From assembly GCA_016927475.1 (NCBI GenBank), contig JAFGMO010000005.1:1-64000 (forward strand): a stretch of DNA of 64,000 nucleotides, given 5' to 3'. Position 1 is the first letter of the stretch, and each line of letters opens with the position of its first letter. The notes below the pieces were generated by a model. It ran no database searches. It saw only the letters and a list, made by a program, of their open reading frames with translations, and was not told the origin of the DNA. The DNA comes from Candidatus Aminicenantota bacterium (lineage in GTDB: Bacteria > Acidobacteriota > Aminicenantia > Aminicenantales > Aminicenantaceae). Below, in pieces: positions 62,318 to 64,000 of this stretch. Made by a program: the position numbers and the translations under genes.

Positions 62318-64000
62318 GAAACGTTTTTTTCCTTTTTGTCTGGTTGTGGGTTTGAGTGGAGGATTCCCTTCACTTTTTCAAGCCCCTTTTTGTTCCGCCT
62401 CTCCCCAGGCTTCTTCTGCGACAATCAGCGAGGTCGTTTTTTGGGTTGACGGAAGACCGGGTCCTGAAAATATGCAGGAATTGATCTCGATAAATCCAGG
62501 AAGTGTCTATTCTTTAAAAAAAGTCAACGATGCCATCAAACAGATTTATAAAACAGGCATGTTTTCAGACATTCAGGTAAGACGTGAAGGCAGGGAGGCC
62601 ATCCGCCTCGTTTTTCACTTGAAACGCAAATTTGTGATCCAAAGCGTCTCGGCTACGAGCGATCTGAAGATTCCGGATAAGGAACTTGTTAAAAGCATCT
62701 TTTCCCTTCAGAAAGGAGAGGCTTTTTCTCCTGAGCGTTTGGAAAAAGCCGTAAAAGAGCTGGAATCTGCTCTTCGTCTTCGAGGATTTTTTTCTCCTGA
62801 ATATTCGATTGAATTGGAAAAGAACGAAGAAGATGCCGAGATCAACGTTTTTTTTAAGGTTAATTCTTTTAAAAGATACAGGATCAAATCGATTTCATTC
62901 AAAGGGGAACCTCTCTTTCCACATAAAAGCCTGGAAAAACATCTTGAGAGCAAGCCGGGAAAAGATTATGTTCCCTCGCGTTTATTGGAGGATGTTGAAC
63001 GTCTGCAAGAATATTATCGATCGCAGAATTTCCGGAGAGCGGAAGTTGCCGTCGGCGAGGAAATCTTCGACAAGGAACAGGAAACCGTGAACGTGAGCCT
63101 CATTGTAAAACCTCATGAAAAAATAGAGCTTGAGACGAAAGGAGCCAAAATTCCGGAAGATCTTCTCAAACCTATTTGGGAAGAGAGGATTTTTGAGGAA
63201 TGGGGTGTTTCCGAAGGAGAAGCCAAGATAAAGGTCTATCTGCGCAATAAGGGATATATTTTTCCCCAGGTCCGATCTTCAATTGAAAGAGGAGAAAACA
63301 CGATCCGTATTCTCTACCATATAAATCCCGGTAAAAAATACAAGGTCGAACACCTCATTTTCAAGGGGAATGAGTCTTTCTCCAGGGAAGAATTGATGAG
63401 TACTCTGGATATTCCCCAAAAAATTCCCTTTTTAAGCTGGATTGATGAAGCCAGGATTTTTGAGCTTCCCCGTGAAATCAAGGCTTACTATGGTATGCAG
63501 GGATTTCCCAATACCGATGTCGACCTGACGTTTATCATGCATGAGAACAGCATAGACGCGTCCTATACCATCATGGAAGGTCCCCGGGAAACGATTGAGA
63601 GTCTTTCTTTCGAAGGCCATTCCTATTTCACCAGAGAAAACTTACTGAAAACTATTGAAAGCCGTGAAGGAGGCCCATTTTTCAGTCCCGATGTCCAGAG
63701 AGATGTCGAGACCCTGGAAAATTTGTACCTGAACAAAGGAGTCCGGGGAACACGTATTTTTGCCGAAGTTAAAAAAGTGAAAGAATATGCGTATTCGGTT
63801 GCCTTTGTTATACAAGAAGGACGGCTCGTCACTATCGAGAAGATCCTCGTTGCAGGGAACAAAACGACCCGGGAAGGAACAATCTTCAAAGAAATACGAG
63901 TTAAGGAAGGAGAGTATGCCCGTTATTCCTTACTGCAGGAGTCCAAAAGGCGGCTGGAAAGGCTGGGAATCTTCACCGATGTTAAGATAGAAGAAATACC
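62292..64000 (+). CDS. BamA/TamA-like outer membrane assembly protein (3' truncated)
   Basis: The frame stays open to the window end, giving 569 full codons. After a signal region (to about residue 40), several POTRA repeats follow, each with an initial beta strand, two helices and paired strands. Examples are ISEVVFWVDGRPG...KQIYKTGMFSDIQV, YRIKSISFKGEPLFP, YKVEHLIFKGNESFSREEL, IESLSFEGHSYFTRENL and VTIEKILVAGNKTTREGTI. At least five POTRA units are visible, more than the three in TamA; the barrel lies beyond the window. The ATG lies 26 bases inside the end of the TamB-like gene, so the pair is co-expressed. It likely forms the outer-membrane part of a BamA/TamA-type assembly path. Confidence 0.85.
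   Translation, partial: MSRYIKGFRKRFFPFCLVVGLSGGFPSLFQAPFCSASPQASSATISEVVFWVDGRPGPENMQELISINPGSVYSLKKVNDAIKQIYKTGMFSDIQVRREGREAIRLVFHLKRKFVIQSVSATSDLKIPDKELVKSIFSLQKGEAFSPERLEKAVKELESALRLRGFFSPEYSIELEKNEEDAEINVFFKVNSFKRYRIKSISFKGEPLFPHKSLEKHLESKPGKDYVPSRLLEDVERLQEYYRSQNFRRAEVAVGEEIFDKEQETVNVSLIVKPHEKIELETKGAKIPEDLLKPIWEERIFEEWGVSEGEAKIKVYLRNKGYIFPQVRSSIERGENTIRILYHINPGKKYKVEHLIFKGNESFSREELMSTLDIPQKIPFLSWIDEARIFELPREIKAYYGMQGFPNTDVDLTFIMHENSIDASYTIMEGPRETIESLSFEGHSYFTRENLLKTIESREGGPFFSPDVQRDVETLENLYLNKGVRGTRIFAEVKKVKEYAYSVAFVIQEGRLVTIEKILVAGNKTTREGTIFKEIRVKEGEYARYSLLQESKRRLERLGIFTDVKIEEI

Noticed and set aside
1-64000. tRNA or rRNA genes
   Set aside because: No cloverleaf-like sequence with TTCGA arm context or rRNA-like conserved blocks was recognised on either strand.

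Overview
This window looks like chromosomal DNA of a Gram-negative, probably anaerobic, saccharolytic bacterium. It encodes an outer-membrane system (TolC, TonB/BtuB, a BamA-like and a TamB-like protein), lipoproteins, a PadR regulator next to a large MacB-type permease, and many glycan-degrading enzymes. Base composition is near even, with AT-rich intergenic gaps. This mix resembles Candidatus Aminicenantes and other Acidobacteriota-like lineages, but that placement is an inference; no rRNA or tRNA gene is visible to confirm it. The first and last genes are cut by the window edges.

Layout. 1-3.1 kb: a 5'-truncated sulfatase-family gene, a GNAT/YoaP-type acetyltransferase and a methyltransferase. 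3.2-9.8 kb: a tripartite efflux operon (TolC, adaptor, RND pump) followed by an exported methyltransferase-like protein. 9.8-11.1 kb: a reverse-strand lipoprotein with a papain-like Cys/His signature. 11.6-25.9 kb: a glycan-utilisation locus (GH29 fucosidase, secreted divergent GH38, UroD-like protein, small exported protein, cytoplasmic GH38 alpha-mannosidase, GH130 phosphorylase, CBM9-like protein, sodium:solute symporter), consistent with stepwise release and uptake of mannose- and fucose-containing sugars. 26-27.1 kb: phosphoserine aminotransferase.

27.3-34 kb: a vitamin B12 uptake region: TonB, BtuB receptor behind a cobalamin riboswitch with its own terminator, BtuC/BtuD/BtuF-type ABC importer, then a small ferredoxin and thioredoxin. 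34.2-36.1 kb: a second TonB-like protein and an unknown exported partner. 36.3-37.3 kb: aldo/keto reductase. 37.4-48.9 kb: divergent heat-shock genes htpG and hslVU, the latter leading a long forward run of closely packed genes: lipoprotein, FAH-family hydrolase, transaldolase-like aldolase, a three-subunit biotin-dependent acyl-CoA carboxylase, and a methylthiotransferase-like radical SAM protein. 48.9-54.8 kb: surface-glycan genes (GT4 glycosyltransferase, Wzx-like flippase, B12-binding-type radical SAM protein, GT39-like membrane protein). 55-58.6 kb: small lipoprotein, PadR regulator and MacB-type permease. 58.9-64 kb: TamB-like protein and a BamA/TamA-like multi-POTRA protein running off the end.

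The most unusual non-coding content is a family of short dispersed intergenic elements with AACCTG...TTATTCAT inverted ends, present as full, truncated and composite copies and often touching stop codons; one copy supplies the start codon of the GT4 gene. A second exact 30-bp palindromic repeat and a TTAAAC-rich degenerate repeat are also dispersed. A 14-bp perfect inverted repeat lies between htpG and hslV and is a candidate heat-shock operator.
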